A stretch of 64,000 bases of DNA from Symbiodinium natans. Lineage: Eukaryota; Sar; Dinophyceae; Suessiales; Symbiodiniaceae. Positions 1-12,225 of the stretch are shown in pieces. A program made the position numbers and the translations under genes. The stretch lies in assembly GCA_905221605.1 (NCBI GenBank), contig CAJNDS010002069.1, positions 212,041-276,040 of the forward strand, in the 5' to 3' direction. Under the pieces are notes generated by a model. It was not told the origin of the DNA and searched no databases. It saw only the letters and a list, made by a program, of their open reading frames with translations. Positions within the stretch are counted from its first letter, which is position 1; each line of letters opens with the position of its first letter.

Positions 1-1784
1 AAAGGGATCCAACCAGCTGCTGGACCCGTCTGCGGAGCAGAACCAATACCTCAGCTCCAAGTGCTTTAGTGCTTTTTTGGCGGCTCTCTTCTGGAGACTG
101 ACATGTGATGCGGATGCCGTCTAGCAGGGCTCCAATTGGGCAAGCAACTGGAAGCCTTCCCCTGTCAAATGCGGGCCGGACCTCAGACTGACGCAGTTCT
201 GGACCAGCAGGCTACGCGCGAAGGAACTTGCCAAACCAGTTAGGCTGGCGACCATGCGCAATGTCGGTTGCTGCTGTCGGCCTCCGGGGATTTCATGAAC
301 TCGGCCCGCAAGGAGGCTAGGCCTGTTTGAGCCTGCTCTACGTGCACCCTATGCGCGCCTCGATCCGCTCCCACCCCTTCCGCAGGTGCTGCCCGGGAAG
401 GTCAGACTGCATCGCTTCGCGATGCAGGTCCACGATCTCCTGGTGATGTGCCCACAACATGTGTGTGGAATTATGTGGTTCAGCACGTGATGATGATCAG
501 GTTTAGTTTCTAATTTTTGGCTTTATCAGAAATGTTTTGAGTATGCGACAGCGAACATAGGTGACCTCTGTTTGCCTTTTGATTAAGAAACTTGCCTGGC
601 GAGTGGCCCGACAGTGTTTTGGCTGGTCCCTGGACAAGAGACCCCTTTCCCAGCCGGAGGGGCTAGCTGCTAGCTAGGTAGAGCAGGACAGCAGTGCAAC
701 AGCACGGACGCGGTCCAACAGTCACAGCATTAATGCGCCAGCACAAACATTAAGAGTTTGAATCGGTTCAGTTTAGGTAACTCCGCCCGGTGCAACCTTC
801 AAACCCTTCAAAACATAGAGGTCTGTGCGCCTGCGCATGTCCGGCGGCATAGCAAGTTTGCAAATAAGATCGTGAATTAGGCTTCATGATCCTTAACCGG
901 CATCCCGACCACACAAGTGCAGCGAACCCATAGAGACGAGGATGCGCCCCAACGTAGACTCCAAAAGCTGTCGCTTGGCTCCTGAAAAACCTGGTGGTCG
1001 GGATGAGTCCAGGAGCTTTGGCCGCTGACCTTGAAGATCAGCCACAACAGAGCAGGAAGAGGGACAGCAGGGACCCGAAGCCTCGAAGATCTTGGGCCTG
1101 GGCCTCGTTCCAGAAGTAGGCCGCTGATCTCTGCTCCTTTTTGGTGGGAATCATTCGTGCATTTCTTCTTTCAAGAGGCCGTTTCATGATAGCAGCTGCT
1201 CCTCGATCTGTATCGACCATCCTTCTGGAAGCCCTCCCTTGAGGTGAGCGGAGAGGACATTAAATAGTTCTGCCTGCAAAGGTGCGACAAGAATTTAATG
1301 TTCTCAGAATTCACGAGCGCTGCCACACCCGACATCCGCTCTGCCAAGGTATCTAGACTAGACAGCCTTGCAGGGCAACTTTAACTCCTGCTGGCACTGA
1401 TAGGCACCCGGCCTCATGCGCCCGATCCACCCCTAACAGTCGGGGATAGTCCGAGGCCAAATCCACCTGGCCAAGCCGCTTGGCCGTAAACGGTATCCCC
1501 GAAGAGCCCCCCCCCAAATGCAGTCAAAAGATGCTAAAAGCCTCCATTCCGGCCTCTGCATAAGAAGTGGCTTGATCAGAATCCTCATCCTCGAATCGGG
1601 AAAGAGCAAGGCCGCTGCCGGAGCATTTAGGGGGGTGTCAGACACCGAATCCTATATGCCCAGCAGAACGTAGGACGCCATTACTTACTGCACATTGGCT
1701 GCCCAGGAGCAGGGTTGAGGGGCACGGCCATCACCCCGCAGACCCTGCCTACGCTCTTGAGCAAAAATGCTCTGAGGCAGCTTC
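1..1784. other. No recognised gene
   Basis: No convincing exon on either strand. Short minus frames exist but lack a domain or paired splice sites. It may be intron of the dynein-like gene, whose motor part must lie to the left. Confidence 0.5.
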
Positions 1785-1848
1785 GGTTAGGGGTTAGGGT
1801 TTAGGGTTTAGGGTTTAGGGTTTAGGGTTTAGGGTTTAGGGTTTAGGG
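1785..1848. repeat. Interstitial TTTAGGG array
   Basis: About eight units of TTTAGGG, the telomere repeat type known from dinoflagellates and plants. A short array in the opposite orientation (CCCTAAA) lies at 2421-2460. Confidence 0.95.
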
Positions 1849-1949
1849 TGCGCCTGGAAGAGCCCTGTGACTTGAATGACTGCAGTCTGCAGTGCTGGCC
1901 CAGACCGGACAACCCTTCGTGGCGGCGTCCTCCCGCATCATGCCCATGA

Positions 1950-3262
1950 CTCTGAAGGACTCCTTCACTTCATCCGGGTACTCAAAGTTCTTGGCGATGA
2001 GCAGCAGGTCCTGTAGGGGTGACGTAGCCACACGGCACGCTCCCAATGATACACTCAGCATATACAACAAAATCATTGTCAGTATAAACCAATCAATTTG
2101 AGTTCTACATATATAAATACAGCTATATATATATGTGTATATATATATATCTACATGGATATGATAATGTTCATGATTGTTCATGATATTTCATGATAAT
2201 ATACGCCTGAAGCTCGGAGGTCTTCTGGTCGAGATACTCCGTCACCTCGGCTTGCTGAAACTTGGGGTTTTCAGGTGCCATGGGCTTTCTAGGGCTCAGG
2301 GCTGAACATGGGCAATCTTGCGCAAGGCGTGTGCAGCCCTACACGGCGGCAGCCAAGTCGCTGCTGAAATGCGCTGGAAGGCCAACTCCACGCCGGATCG
2401 GTAGTAGTAGTACCTGCCCAACCCCAAACCCCAAACCCTAAACCCTAAACCCTAAACCCTCTCCATCCCTTTAGTTGGGAGGGAGGTTTCCACCTCCTGG
2501 GTCGGCGCACGCTTCCTTTTTCAGGCCCGTGTGGTAGGCCCGAAGGGCTTGCTCAAACTCGGCGATCCGCGTCCTTAAGGGTTTCCAAGTCCCAGGAACC
2601 ACAAGAGATCTGAGAAGTTCACTGTCAGTGCACAGCAGTTCCAAGTGCTGTGCTTGTAGATCTCACTCTGGATCTGCACCAGGGGCTGGATCGCCTCAGG
2701 CTCTCACGCTTCGCAGACTTTTGAGGCAACAGCTCAGGAGACAGGCTGCGCAGCCGAGACTTCCACATGCTCGGTGGATTGGCAAAGCACTTTGAGATGT
2801 GCCAGGTTCGAGCTTACCTGCATGAAGCAAGTATTTGCAAGCATACAGGTGGCGGTGCTGCAGCGGGACTGCAGCCGGGCTTACTTGGAGGAAGCCCCGG
2901 GTGCACGAGCCTTCTTCAGGCTCTTCAGCTGCTTCTCAACAGGAACTCCCTGACGTGAAGCCGCGCGACATCAACTTGCACTGGTAGGAGTTGCGGTCCG
3001 TCGGCCTCTCTCTCGATGTGTGCCAGCGTCTCGTATATGCAATCCTGCTGGCCATTGTTTTGGCGCAAGGCGGTTTGAGCTCTAGAAAGAATCTGCGCCT
3101 GCTGACGAAGCAGCTCAGCTTCTTTGTCGTACAGGTCCTTGATGTGGTTCATCACCTGCAGGGTGGCAAGCCGGGTCTCGGGGGCACAGGGGAGGCGGAT
3201 GGATGGATGGCCTTGATCAAGCCCTTCACATCATCCTCGTTCAGCTTTGTTGCTTGTCCGGC
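1950..3262 (-). CDS. Same gene: dynein heavy chain N-terminal tail exons
   Basis: Well-phased exons: 3262-3212 (AGQATKLNEDDVKGLIK, GC donor), 3155-3006 (VMNHIKDLYDKEAELLRQQA ... IYETLAHIERE, GC donor), 2949-2911 (GVPVEKQLKSLKK, GC donor), 2694-2654 (AIQPLVQIQSEIY, GC donor, phase 2) and 2573-2516 (TRIAEFEQALRAYHTGLKK, GA donor). The 2654/2573 join restores a Lys codon exactly. Less certain: about 2400-2345 (YRSGVELAFQRI) and about 2020-1930 (DLLLIAKNFEYPDEVKESFR, then MREDAA). The series resembles dynein heavy chain tail region 1: I-x-P-L/V-V-x-x-Q ... I-x-x-F-E ... AYxxI ... LFxxP ... LKxD. The linker and motor would lie to the left of the window. Assignment as dynein is inference from this series plus the Kelch-IPT-filamin start. 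Confidence 0.62.
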
Positions 3263-3849
3263 CTAGCAGCTGTTCGGGGCCAGTGCAGTGGGCCACACTG
3301 CGTCTCAGGTTGCAGATCTCACCAGAAACCCACAGCAGCCACAGCAGTCACGAAAACGCTCTGATATCGCTACGAGTCTGTGAGGTCGCTTACCCGGCCT
3401 CCGTGCTTCTTTGGAACTCTTCCAACCTTAAAGCTGAGGCTGTGGCACGCAGCACATAACGTGACACGCCGCCGAACAGTGGTAGAGGCGGATTATACAC
3501 CATGAAGAACAGCATGGGGCGAGTGCGACCGCAAGGTCGTAGCAAGCCAGCTGTGCACGTTTGGACCTGCGCCGGCATCAGGAACTCCAAAGGCACTGCA
3601 TAGCGGGGACAGCACCTTTCATCCCGTTTGAGCTCCGCGCCCAAGTACTCATTTGCACGGGTCTTGGCATATTGGATACATGACGCTTGAAACGGTGATC
3701 CTGCCGCAAGCCCCTCGCCCTTCCGAGTGCAAACGTCCCCCAGATGCGCTGCATATTTCCGAAGCCAGCAGTCTACAGCAGTCCTCGAACTGCAGCAGGC
3801 TTCCCTGTCCTTGGTTACAATTGTTGCGGTACTATATGTCGTTGTAAAG

Positions 3850-4300
3850 ACTAATCTACTTTAATCTCTCCAAAATGTCTTGTTGGTTTTGCCGAGCACT
3901 GGTCTAGCACGAACTTCTCTGAGCAAGCCGGCTCATCGATCATGTTGACCTTGATGATCAGCTTGCCAACCTGCCAAGCTCGGGCCTGCCCCTTGTAAAC
4001 AGCACTTAAAAGCTCATGGCGAAATGGCACCTCAGCCACATACCTGACTTCGTACCTCGGTCGGTTAGCTTCCCCATGGAACTGCCATGGAATTCGCACA
4101 GCCGGATGTCTGAGCAAGCTTCTGCCCATTGTCGAAGTCCACCACCTCGTGCGGAAGTTCGCGCAGCGATTCCTGCCATCGCTGCTGCAGGGATGATCTT
4201 GCTGCAGAATGGTCACAAGTCATGCGGCAAGGCCTTCCCCTTCTCGTTGATGTACACATGGTTGATTTGGATTGCCTGGCTTGAGATGTGCAGGAGATGC
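3850..4300 (-). CDS. Same gene region: unassigned exon-like stretches
   Basis: Between the filamin exon and the dynein-tail exons, three minus-strand stretches look coding: about 4295-4216 (IQINHVYINEKGKALPHDL), about 4180-4100 (SLRELPHEVVDFDNGQKLAQ) and about 4045-3890 (YVAEVPFRHELLSAVYKGQA, then WQVGKLIIKVNMIDEPA). No domain was recognised. Their place suggests they belong to the same dynein-like gene. Confidence 0.4.
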
Positions 4301-4519
4301 GGCAGTGCAGGAATGTCCTGTGTGCACAGGTTCACTCAAACCGTCGGCTTGGCCCATTCATCTCTTCCGGACTTTCCTGATGGCACACATCTGTCTCAAT
4401 ATCCAGCCACGTTCCGATCCAAGCACCAGCCCGGCAAGTCTCTGCCAACTCAACGCATGCTTTACTACCAGGGACGAGGGTACGATGCACAGCCAGCTGG
4501 CAAATCCAGACAAGCAGCT

Positions 4520-5403
4520 GTTCTCTCCCAGCTGATTCCTGGCTTGGATCATGAACCTGACGTGGTGGGAGGTGTCTCGCATCTCTGACCTCTTCGTCCA
4601 TGCCCCTGCCTCGTCGTCAACTCTGCCTGTTGATCCATCAGCAGTCCAGGACCATAGCACAAAGACCTCCGTCGCACAGCATCTCCACTGCAGAGGATCC
4701 AGCACTAGGGGTGCGGCATGTCAGGAACCGTGTTGAGAAAGTAGTGGTAGTCAGCCACCTCAGGGGGCCAATATGAAGGGCATGTGCGCGGTGCCGAACA
4801 GTTAGCCAGGTCCCCCTGCAGTCGTGGTGAAGTCTTTCACACCGATGGAGACCCGAACTTCACATTCCCGCGGACCAATGTTGCCCTCCTGGCCGCTGGA
4901 GCCACTGCACTTAGTGCACTTAGTGCACTTGTAGATTGTAGTGTCCACATATGTCCACATTGTCACCGAGACAGCTCGTCGCAGCTCGCAAGAACGAGCA
5001 AGCCGCGCCACTTTCGGCGTCAGGCACTCCACCAACTCGTCATCCACCACGGTTCCTGACCGGTTGTCACAAGTCCTTTCCGGCTGCATCAGTCCTATCT
5101 GGTCGGCTGCCGCGCTTCAGGGAGCATGAAACTTTTGCCTTGGGCTTCCACGCTGAAACGTCCACCGGCCTGGGTCAGCTCAAATGGGATATTTTGTAGT
5201 CTGTTTGGTTCTGTGCTGGTGTCGTAGGTCGCTGACAGCACTAAACCGTACCACGGCTGCTCCTGGTACAGAGAGGAAGCCAATGCCAGAGATTTTGACC
5301 TGAACCAACAGAGGCTGAGACAGAAGAATTTGTGGACAGATGCATCGGCCCGCTAGGTATGCGACTTTCTGATTGCCAGACACGGGTCCCAGTGGTGGAT
5401 CCA
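4520..5403 (-). CDS. Same gene: IPT/TIG and filamin-type exons
   Basis: Directly downstream of the Kelch exons. 5403-5366 (DPPLGPVSGNQK, GT donor) joins in phase to 5299-about 5228 (VKISGIGFLSVPGAAVVRFS), giving the GPxxG-x-x-K-V-x-I-x-G-x-G-F pattern of an IPT/TIG (Ig-like) domain. About 4890-4817 (ECEVRVSIGVKDFTTT) and about 4760-4725 (ADYHYFLNT) continue that domain. About 4562-4524 (FMIQARNQLGEN) starts a filamin-type repeat. These modules commonly link the propeller to the dynein tail. Confidence 0.65.
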
Positions 5404-5639
5404 CTTGCACGATAGCGTACCTTGTTTGCCCAAGCTTCTCAGAATGGTGAGATGGTCATGCGTGGTCTGGCGGCCTCTCTGCCAAGGCCTCTTCTTATTC
5501 TAGCACTTTGAGTTTTCACACACTCCCAAGTCGAAATGGACTAGCTTCCAACAGACCAACGTACAAACCACAACATGTCACAGCATGCCGGGACATTGCA
5601 AGACGTGACAAATAGAATTCCGGACAGAAATGCTGCCGT

Positions 5640-8600
5640 GCCACGGTGGCCCGACAATGGAGGCCACGTTGATCTGCCAGCAATCGTCCAGCCATTTGTT
5701 GGCCCAGCCGCCGTACATGATCAGCCTGCTCTCCTGCTGCATCGTCACGTCGTCTTCCAATGTCGGAAGCCATGCGCAATATACTGACCATACTCGTCAT
5801 GCAGTAGCTTCTCACACTGTCAGGTCGGTCCTCCGCATCGTAGCACATGGCCGTGTGTTCTCGCCTGAGGCCATGACACACTGGGACTGAAGCGTGAGCT
5901 CCGAACAACAAACGATTGCTTCATACTGCATGAGGTGCTATTCGCTGGAGTGGCCCATGGGGTCGGTCGGCTTTCGACTTCTCCTGCTCTCCATATTGCT
6001 CTCATCAAGAAGGTGCACTTTGAGGGGCAAGCCGGTAAGCCTCGGGTGTGGGCGTGAGCCACTTCCTCTCGTCACCGAGGTCAAGGACGCCTGTGCACGG
6101 TGTCTCGGTACGAGGGGCTGAACAGGAGCAAGGAGCTGACTGGCCTAGTTTCCTGTCAAACGACCCCATGGTGCGGCCCTCACCTCATTGGTACAAGGTG
6201 CATTTCTGCGAGTCTCTGCATGGAAATCGCTTGTCGCGCCGATGCCTAAGCGCACGGCCCATCCGGTCGGCTGAGCCACCGAACACGAATACTTGCCATG
6301 ATGGTATGGCCTTGCAGAGGAATGGCAAAGTGCATACCTCGAAAGTAGCTTAAGAGGCTGCATGTCCGCCAGAGGGGCAAAGGCTCACGTGCATCCGCTC
6401 TGCCCGCACCTTCGATCTAGGGATCTTTTTCTTCAGACAAGCTTCTGCATCCTCAAGCATGCCACCCGCCACCCCGCAGGGGTGATGATGGCGCAGACGG
6501 CACCAGTTTTTGTTTTGTTGCAGCTCTTCAAATGTTGCTGCATCCTCGAAAAATTTGAGAAAGCACTCTCCTCGCTCTGCAGTCTTTTGAAGCTACTACC
6601 ATGAGGATTGTGCAAGAATTTGTCACAATTGGGAGTTTTGCCATGGTCCACGCGAGAGAGAGACGCAATGAAGTATTCTTTCTTTCGGGTCTAGGACTGC
6701 CCAATGAACGGGTGATACTGGGTCAGGATTCAGGAGGTGCCAAGCTGTAGGTCCACAAACCCCTATGCTCATCTGGAGATTCCCGAGCGAAAAACACTCA
6801 CAGAGCTGCCAGAAGGGGCTCCCAGTCACTCCGCAGATGCGGAGCTGCGGGCATTCTCAGCAGCCGCCATGGCTGCTTGCATGATGCCTGCAACTGGAAG
6901 ATTTGGGGGCTGTCAAGAGACGAGGACATTGGGAAACCGCTGCAAAGGGTCACTGTGAGTCTTTGGGAAGTGCTTTCGCAGGAGAAGGCTACTGTATTGC
7001 TATAGAACACGGCCATGTATTCCTAGTGCGTGCTTTGGCCCTTTCGTCCCCCGAATGTGACTTTTGGTCCACGGGCCCGTACAAACAAAACGCTCCGGTC
7101 GTCACCAGAGTCACCGTGAACCCTCGATCAAAGAACTGATTGCACAAAGCAACTGTTTCTGCAGAGACCCCAGGTCCAGCCTCGCACCTCTGCGGCTTTG
7201 AGCTGCCGCTTCTCCTTGCGCTCCTCGGGATCCTCTGAGTTGGTCGTTTCCGAACGCCTGTCGAATCTCGTCGCGATTATTTGCTGGTCCGCAGTGTCGA
7301 GATCCTCCCAACACCGCACGGGTTGGAGGGGGGGAGGGTCCTTCAAGGTTGCCATTGCGTGCACTGCGTGTACTAATTGGTACGAATACATCCGCGTATG
7401 ACTCTGTATGCCTGTAGGCCATCTAGTACGTCAAGGTACTTGATGTCGAGGTTCACGAGTGCATGGCCAAAGGAAGCATTAAGACGGGACAAGAACGCTA
7501 GGACTAGGAAACACACACACACACACAGAGACAGACACAGAGACAGACACACCAACACAGAGACACACACACACACGCACACACAAACGCGCGCCCAAAC
7601 ACACGCGCGTACACACACGCCCGCACACCCACCCACACACACACACACACCCACACACACACACACACACACACAATATATATATATATATATATACACA
7701 TACATACATATATATATATATAGAAAAAACACGCACAGCATCACGTGCCCTTGCACGTGCACACCTGAAACCGCCGCGTAAACGTCCCGCATGACTGGTT
7801 GGCCGGCAGCTGGCTCTCACCATTGGTGATGCAATCAGTCGGCAGCAAGTCTGTCTCCGCGATGAGTTCAAATTCTTCGTTTTGTGGGTCAAACTCCCTC
7901 TGCTGGCAGGTTTGACCTGAGCCGGAGACGTCGCAATCATCGTCAACACACACACACACACATCCCTTTCGAGACAAGGCTTAAGAACATCTCAGTCGTC
8001 AGCTTAGAGTTCTTTTCAGGCCCAGCTCTCGAAACCAACTAAAAACTTGTGAGCGCATTGCTTCTGCAGACTATGCGCCTTCTGCTGGCGGCATCGCCGC
8101 AAACTTCGAGCACGTTTCGAAAGACGGCTCGGCTTTCTCGCGGCCGCCGCAGCAGCTTTGCCCCATGCTGGTTGCAAGGGCAACGCAGATGACTGCAAAC
8201 GCTTGCAGCCTTCTTGGTAGAAACTGTAGCTTTGAGCGCATGGACGACGAGTGCTGTTTGTGCCTATAAACCTGATTTCTGGGCGCCCGTCGGCTCTGTC
8301 TGAACTGTCGAAGTGCGTGGCTACTGATACAGCGACTGTGACGGCTCTGCACAATGAGATGCAACCGCAACTGCATCAGGCAACTGTTGAGTGTTGAGTG
8401 CCGAAAGGCTCTTTATGCTAACCAAAACGCTCATACTGCACCATGCTCCCATGCGAGCCTCGACAAGCTGCGATGCCATGTTCCACCGCGGCACACTCCA
8501 GCTGAGGTCCAGGTCTGACCAATCCTGGCAGAATCCGAAAAAATGTGCTGCGCATGCTTGAGGCATCCAGTGAGGCATCCAGTGAAATCAAGCGCCGAGG

Positions 8601-9112
8601 ATGAAGGACCTTGTTCTCCACATCCAACATGAAGAGGTCATTGAACTGAGCTTCGCCATTCCAGCCGCCGAAGACAAAGACGAAGCCGTCCTGACGAAGC
8701 ACCCACAAGAGTCCCTTACATCTGTCAAATTGTTGAGGTGCAAAAATGCAACAGTAGAGCAACACTCTCACGCTCTTTGTGGCAAGGGCTGGACGGGTGC
8801 CATCACGGCTCCTTCTGGAAGGATGCATGGCCCGATCGGGGTGCTGGCGGGTTGCCATGGCACGTCAGCTCTGCCCAACCTGGCTGCTCTGATCTGCTCT
8901 GCAGGTTGCACATTTTGCAGCGCATCACAGGAGATCACAGGCTGGCAAGGCGGAAGGAGTCCAGGTTCAGCGTCCACACCTCACATTTGCGGGCCGTGGC
9001 GAAGTTGCCACCCTCTGAACGAGTGAGTGCAAAAGTCGCCGTGCAGTCAGGGTGCATCGTTGAACGCTTTGCGCTGGTACCCGATCCCGCCATGGCCGCC
9101 AAAGAGGACGAG
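5640..9112 (-). CDS. Axonemal dynein heavy chain-like gene, Kelch-repeat exons
   Basis: Exons join in phase into a Kelch beta-propeller: 9112-9056 (LVLFGGHGGIGYQRKAFND, GC donor), 8979-about 8944 (VWTLNLDSFRL), 8690-8610 (DGFVFVFGGWNGEAQFNDLF, GT donor), 8524-8459 (DWSDLDLSWSVPRWNMASQL, GC donor), 6310-6254 (AIPSWQVFVFGGSADRMGR, GC donor), about 5871-5832 (EHTAMCYDAEDRP) and about 5740-5643 (RLIMYGGWANKWLDD and IVGPP). An N-terminal Kelch domain followed by an Ig-like filamin module is known from the alpha heavy chain of outer-arm axonemal dynein. The intron between 8458 and 6311 is over 2 kb and holds the CA/TA microsatellite at 7.5 kb. Exons 5' of 9112 probably exist but were not identified. 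Other Kelch-IPT flagellar proteins remain possible. Confidence 0.72.
7510..7725. repeat. CA and TA microsatellite
   Basis: A (CA)n tract with interruptions grading into (TA)n. It gives long His/Thr or Val/Cys-rich open frames on both strands that are not genes. It lies in the long intron between Kelch exons. Confidence 0.95.
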
Positions 9113-10041
9113 CTGAGCAAGACTCAAGCAAAGCTCAGCGTGCAAACTTCAAAATCATGGATCGTCACAAGGACTTGTGGGCGAGCTAAGAGCGCACCGT
9201 GTTCTCGTAGATGCAGGTGGTGTGGTTGGCGCGCGGCCTGGGGACTAAGATTGGGTTCGGCAGCATTATGGGAACCCGAACAAATGTGACGAGCATGCCA
9301 CTTTCAAAACCAAGAAAGACATATAAGAGTCTTAGAGCATGAGATGCAAGGCGAATCTGCTGAACCGCTACGGCTTGTCCGCGAAGGCCAGCGAACTAGA
9401 CCGGGGGTGGCTGAGAAGCCGATGGGACAGTCAGCCGATAGGCTGTTCCCCCGTAAATCAACAGTTGCTACAGCAAGCAACGGAGGCATAGTACCTTTCG
9501 GGTATGGTTGGCGGCCAAGTGCTCCGAATCTTTCATATCCCAACACTGTAAGCCTCAGCCCCAAATCTGGCATACTTCTGAGGCACAGCCCGACCTCACT
9601 CCTTCCAACTTATGAGCCCAAACCCCAAGCCTGTTCCCAAAAAACTGAGATCCCCCTGAAGCTCCAGGACGGACATCGACAAGGTCAACAACTCCAAAAC
9701 CCCTAAAGACCCAAGACCTACGCCGAAACCATAGCCTCGTCTGAACATAACGAACCAAAAATCCAAGGATATTCGTCCCAACCCGCTGACATGCTTGGGC
9801 TGCCAACGCCGGCATTCGCTTGGCGGTGCCGTCTTCATCCTGGCCGTCTTGCTGTTTAGATCTGTTTAGCGTCGAAGGAAGCGCGGAGTTCATGCCATGT
9901 CGCTTTAGAGCTTTCTTGTCTCGCCGGCTTCGTCTTTCGTTTTTTTTTGCGGTTAGCATGCCACACCCCAGTCCTCGCCCTGCGCGCAAGAGCTCACCTC
10001 GGAATTGCAGGGATGCGGACTCTCTTGACGGCACTCCACGG

Positions 10042-10269
10042 TCAAGCAGCCATCGCCAGAAGATCTTCGTGGAACTGCTCCTCCTCTGTGTTGACCATGC
10101 CTGCTCGGTCCTGCAGCTTCAGAGTGTGCGGATCCGCGATCCAAGGTAGACTGACATCTCCTTCGGGGTGAGCCGCAACCTCTTTTGGTTGCCGCTCTCT
10201 CCTGATTTCGCCCTGTCGGCTGCATACTTCAACAAAATGTGCGGTTGCAAGCACGGCTTGTGGGCGCAC
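10042..10269 (-). CDS. Unassigned exon-like stretch
   Basis: From an AG acceptor near 10179 the frame reads VAAHPEGDVSLPWIADPHTL ... KLQDRAGMVNTEEEQFHEDL. Codon-like composition and a clean acceptor suggest an exon; no domain recognised. It could belong to the 5' part of the Kelch/dynein gene. Confidence 0.35.
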   Translation of the reverse strand: MRPQAVLATAHFVEVCSRQGEIRRERQPKEVAAHPEGDVSLPWIADPHTLKLQDRAGMVNTEEEQFHEDLLAMAA

Positions 10270-11219
10270 ATGCTTTGCATCTGCTTTGCGAGGAACTTCT
10301 TCCAGGATTTCCTGGCACCTCGGAGCACCGCAGCGACGTGCCCATGCAGGATCTGAGTTTGAAGACGTCCGGCCATAGCAGCGAATATCAGCGAATCAAA
10401 CAGTGAAAACATAACGAAGGCCCCATTCCTTTATAAGACCCACAGCGCCTGCGGTGCCCATCGCATCTCCACTTTCGCCTGGTCCTCCGGAGGATCCTGA
10501 AGCGTCGCAGCTTGAAAGGTGCCTCCAAGCAGAGTGCCTTGCAGGGACACTCCTCCAATACTCATGTTGGAGCCCACCACGGCCTGAAAGGAACCACAAG
10601 GCTCAGTGCTGTCCTTCTCTCGTCACCAGCTCTTCCAAGAAACTTGAGGGGCAAGGCCAACCGAAGCTAGCCGTGGGTATTGCACAGTATACAGGATGCA
10701 GTCCAGCACTACGCACCATACCACCACGAGACTCCGCAGCGCAACACCCCCCCACGCCCTCCACCAAACCACACCCTCCGAGAATTGGGCCGAAACTGTG
10801 CGTGGATAAGCCCACGCCACCCGCACCACCTACCGCATCCCAACCACAACCCACCAGACAGCCCCAGTTCCCTCATCTCGACCGCCACACCTCCACAGAG
10901 CCCCACTTCTGTACACTCCCGTCACTACCGTACCACCACACCTCCAGCCTCTTCCCCCCCCCCCCCTACAGCACCCCAACCACATCACAATCACCATCAC
11001 TGCAACACCACACCTCAACCGACCAACGACACATCCAGCACACTGCCGCCACACTCACCCAACTGCCCTCAGCCACCCCCAGCGCCACAACAGTCCACGA
11101 TGCCCTGCCACGAGGGCACCATCAGACTGAGATGAAGGTGTCTGCAAGACATCACGATGCAACTGCTCCTCCTGATGATGTCGATGATGGTGCTGGTGGT
11201 TGTCGGGTGATGACAATGA

Positions 11220-11265
11220 TGGCCATCACGACCACTACTATCCCCATGACGAAGACGCTGATGAC

Positions 11266-11331
<66 letters not shown>

Positions 11332-11362
11332 GCTGGTGGTGGTGCTGGTGGTGGTTATGGCG
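11220..11362. repeat. GAT/GGT trinucleotide repeat
   Basis: A (GAT)n run passes directly into (GGT)n with GCT interruptions. Upstream (10700-11100) is a C/A-rich low-complexity stretch. No coding role supported. Confidence 0.9.
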
Positions 11363-12059
11363 GTGGATCCATGGGCCTGAAGATGCAGATCATGCTGACA
11401 ACGACAAAACCATTGAGATCATGCAGATGCAATGAAAGGCCATGCAAACTTGGAAAAGAAGGTGTATCACGGCTGGCGGTGCTAATGGACGCAACATGAG
11501 GGGTGTCACTTTTCGAGCGTTCCCATCGCTTTGCAGGGTTTTAGCATCAGCTATCGACGCCTGATAATGCCTGATGTGTCAAGGTGTCGGTTTGGACAGC
11601 CCGGCCTTCGAGGCAGCCACTGCCAGAGTTTCGAAGTTCAGGCCGCTGACGGCCGACCGAGCCGTCTGGGCCACGGCACTGAGCCTCCTGAGAATCTCGA
11701 AAAGGCTCAGCCTACTGCCATCTCACTCCTGTGCTCTCCATTTTTTGTTCTCATAGACACCCAATCCATCCTGCTGTACCCACTAGCAGCACCTATAGAC
11801 ATCAGACTGGACGCCTGCCCCCGGTGGAGTTTCGTCGGGGTCCGGCCTGGCACGAGGCGCGAGGCACCGGAGTCTTCGGCTGAAACTCAGACACCCCGAC
11901 ATGCGCCCCCCCCCCCCCCCCCTGCAGTACGCAAACATGCCAGACGCCACGAGGAGCTCTGCCTGTGCCGCGACGTAGGGATGCTCCAAGATTTTCCCGC
12001 ACATACGCTTCCAGTAGGAGCCCTGGCAGAATCTCGCAGATAAACGTGTGGGTTCTGTG

Positions 12060-12225
12060 GTGGTGCTTGGAGGGGTCCTTTACATGCCGGACATCTGGCC
12101 TTCAGCTCCTGGGATTGTGTCTTGAACTGCACGTGCTTCCATTCATAGCAAGTCGTGTCCAGGATCCAACCATCATTCAGCACCTTCATCTCAAAGAGAC
12201 TGGCATGACTTGCAACTTGGGGATC
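12060..12225 (-). CDS. Unassigned exon-like stretch with a CxxC pair
   Basis: The frame reads VASHASLFEMKVLNDGWILD ... CYEWKHVQFKTQSQELKARCPACKG. A CPAC pair could bind metal with a partner elsewhere. Further short stretches lie at about 12580-12540 (GSLGEAHRAMLQRCFA) and 12990-12885 (ELKWEAVVCSCGEPPS). Confidence 0.35.

Noticed and set aside
1785-2460. Head-to-head telomere fusion (TTTAGGG followed by CCCTAAA)
   Set aside because: The arrays are short and 570 bases apart with exon-like sequence between, and many similar blocks occur elsewhere in the window.
7373-7792. Val/Cys and His/Thr-rich frames on both strands
   Set aside because: CA/TA microsatellite translated in all frames.
10454-11380. 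308-codon plus-strand frame rich in Pro/Thr/His and poly-Met/Val
   Set aside because: It runs through C/A-rich low-complexity sequence and the GAT/GGT repeat; no splice or domain support.
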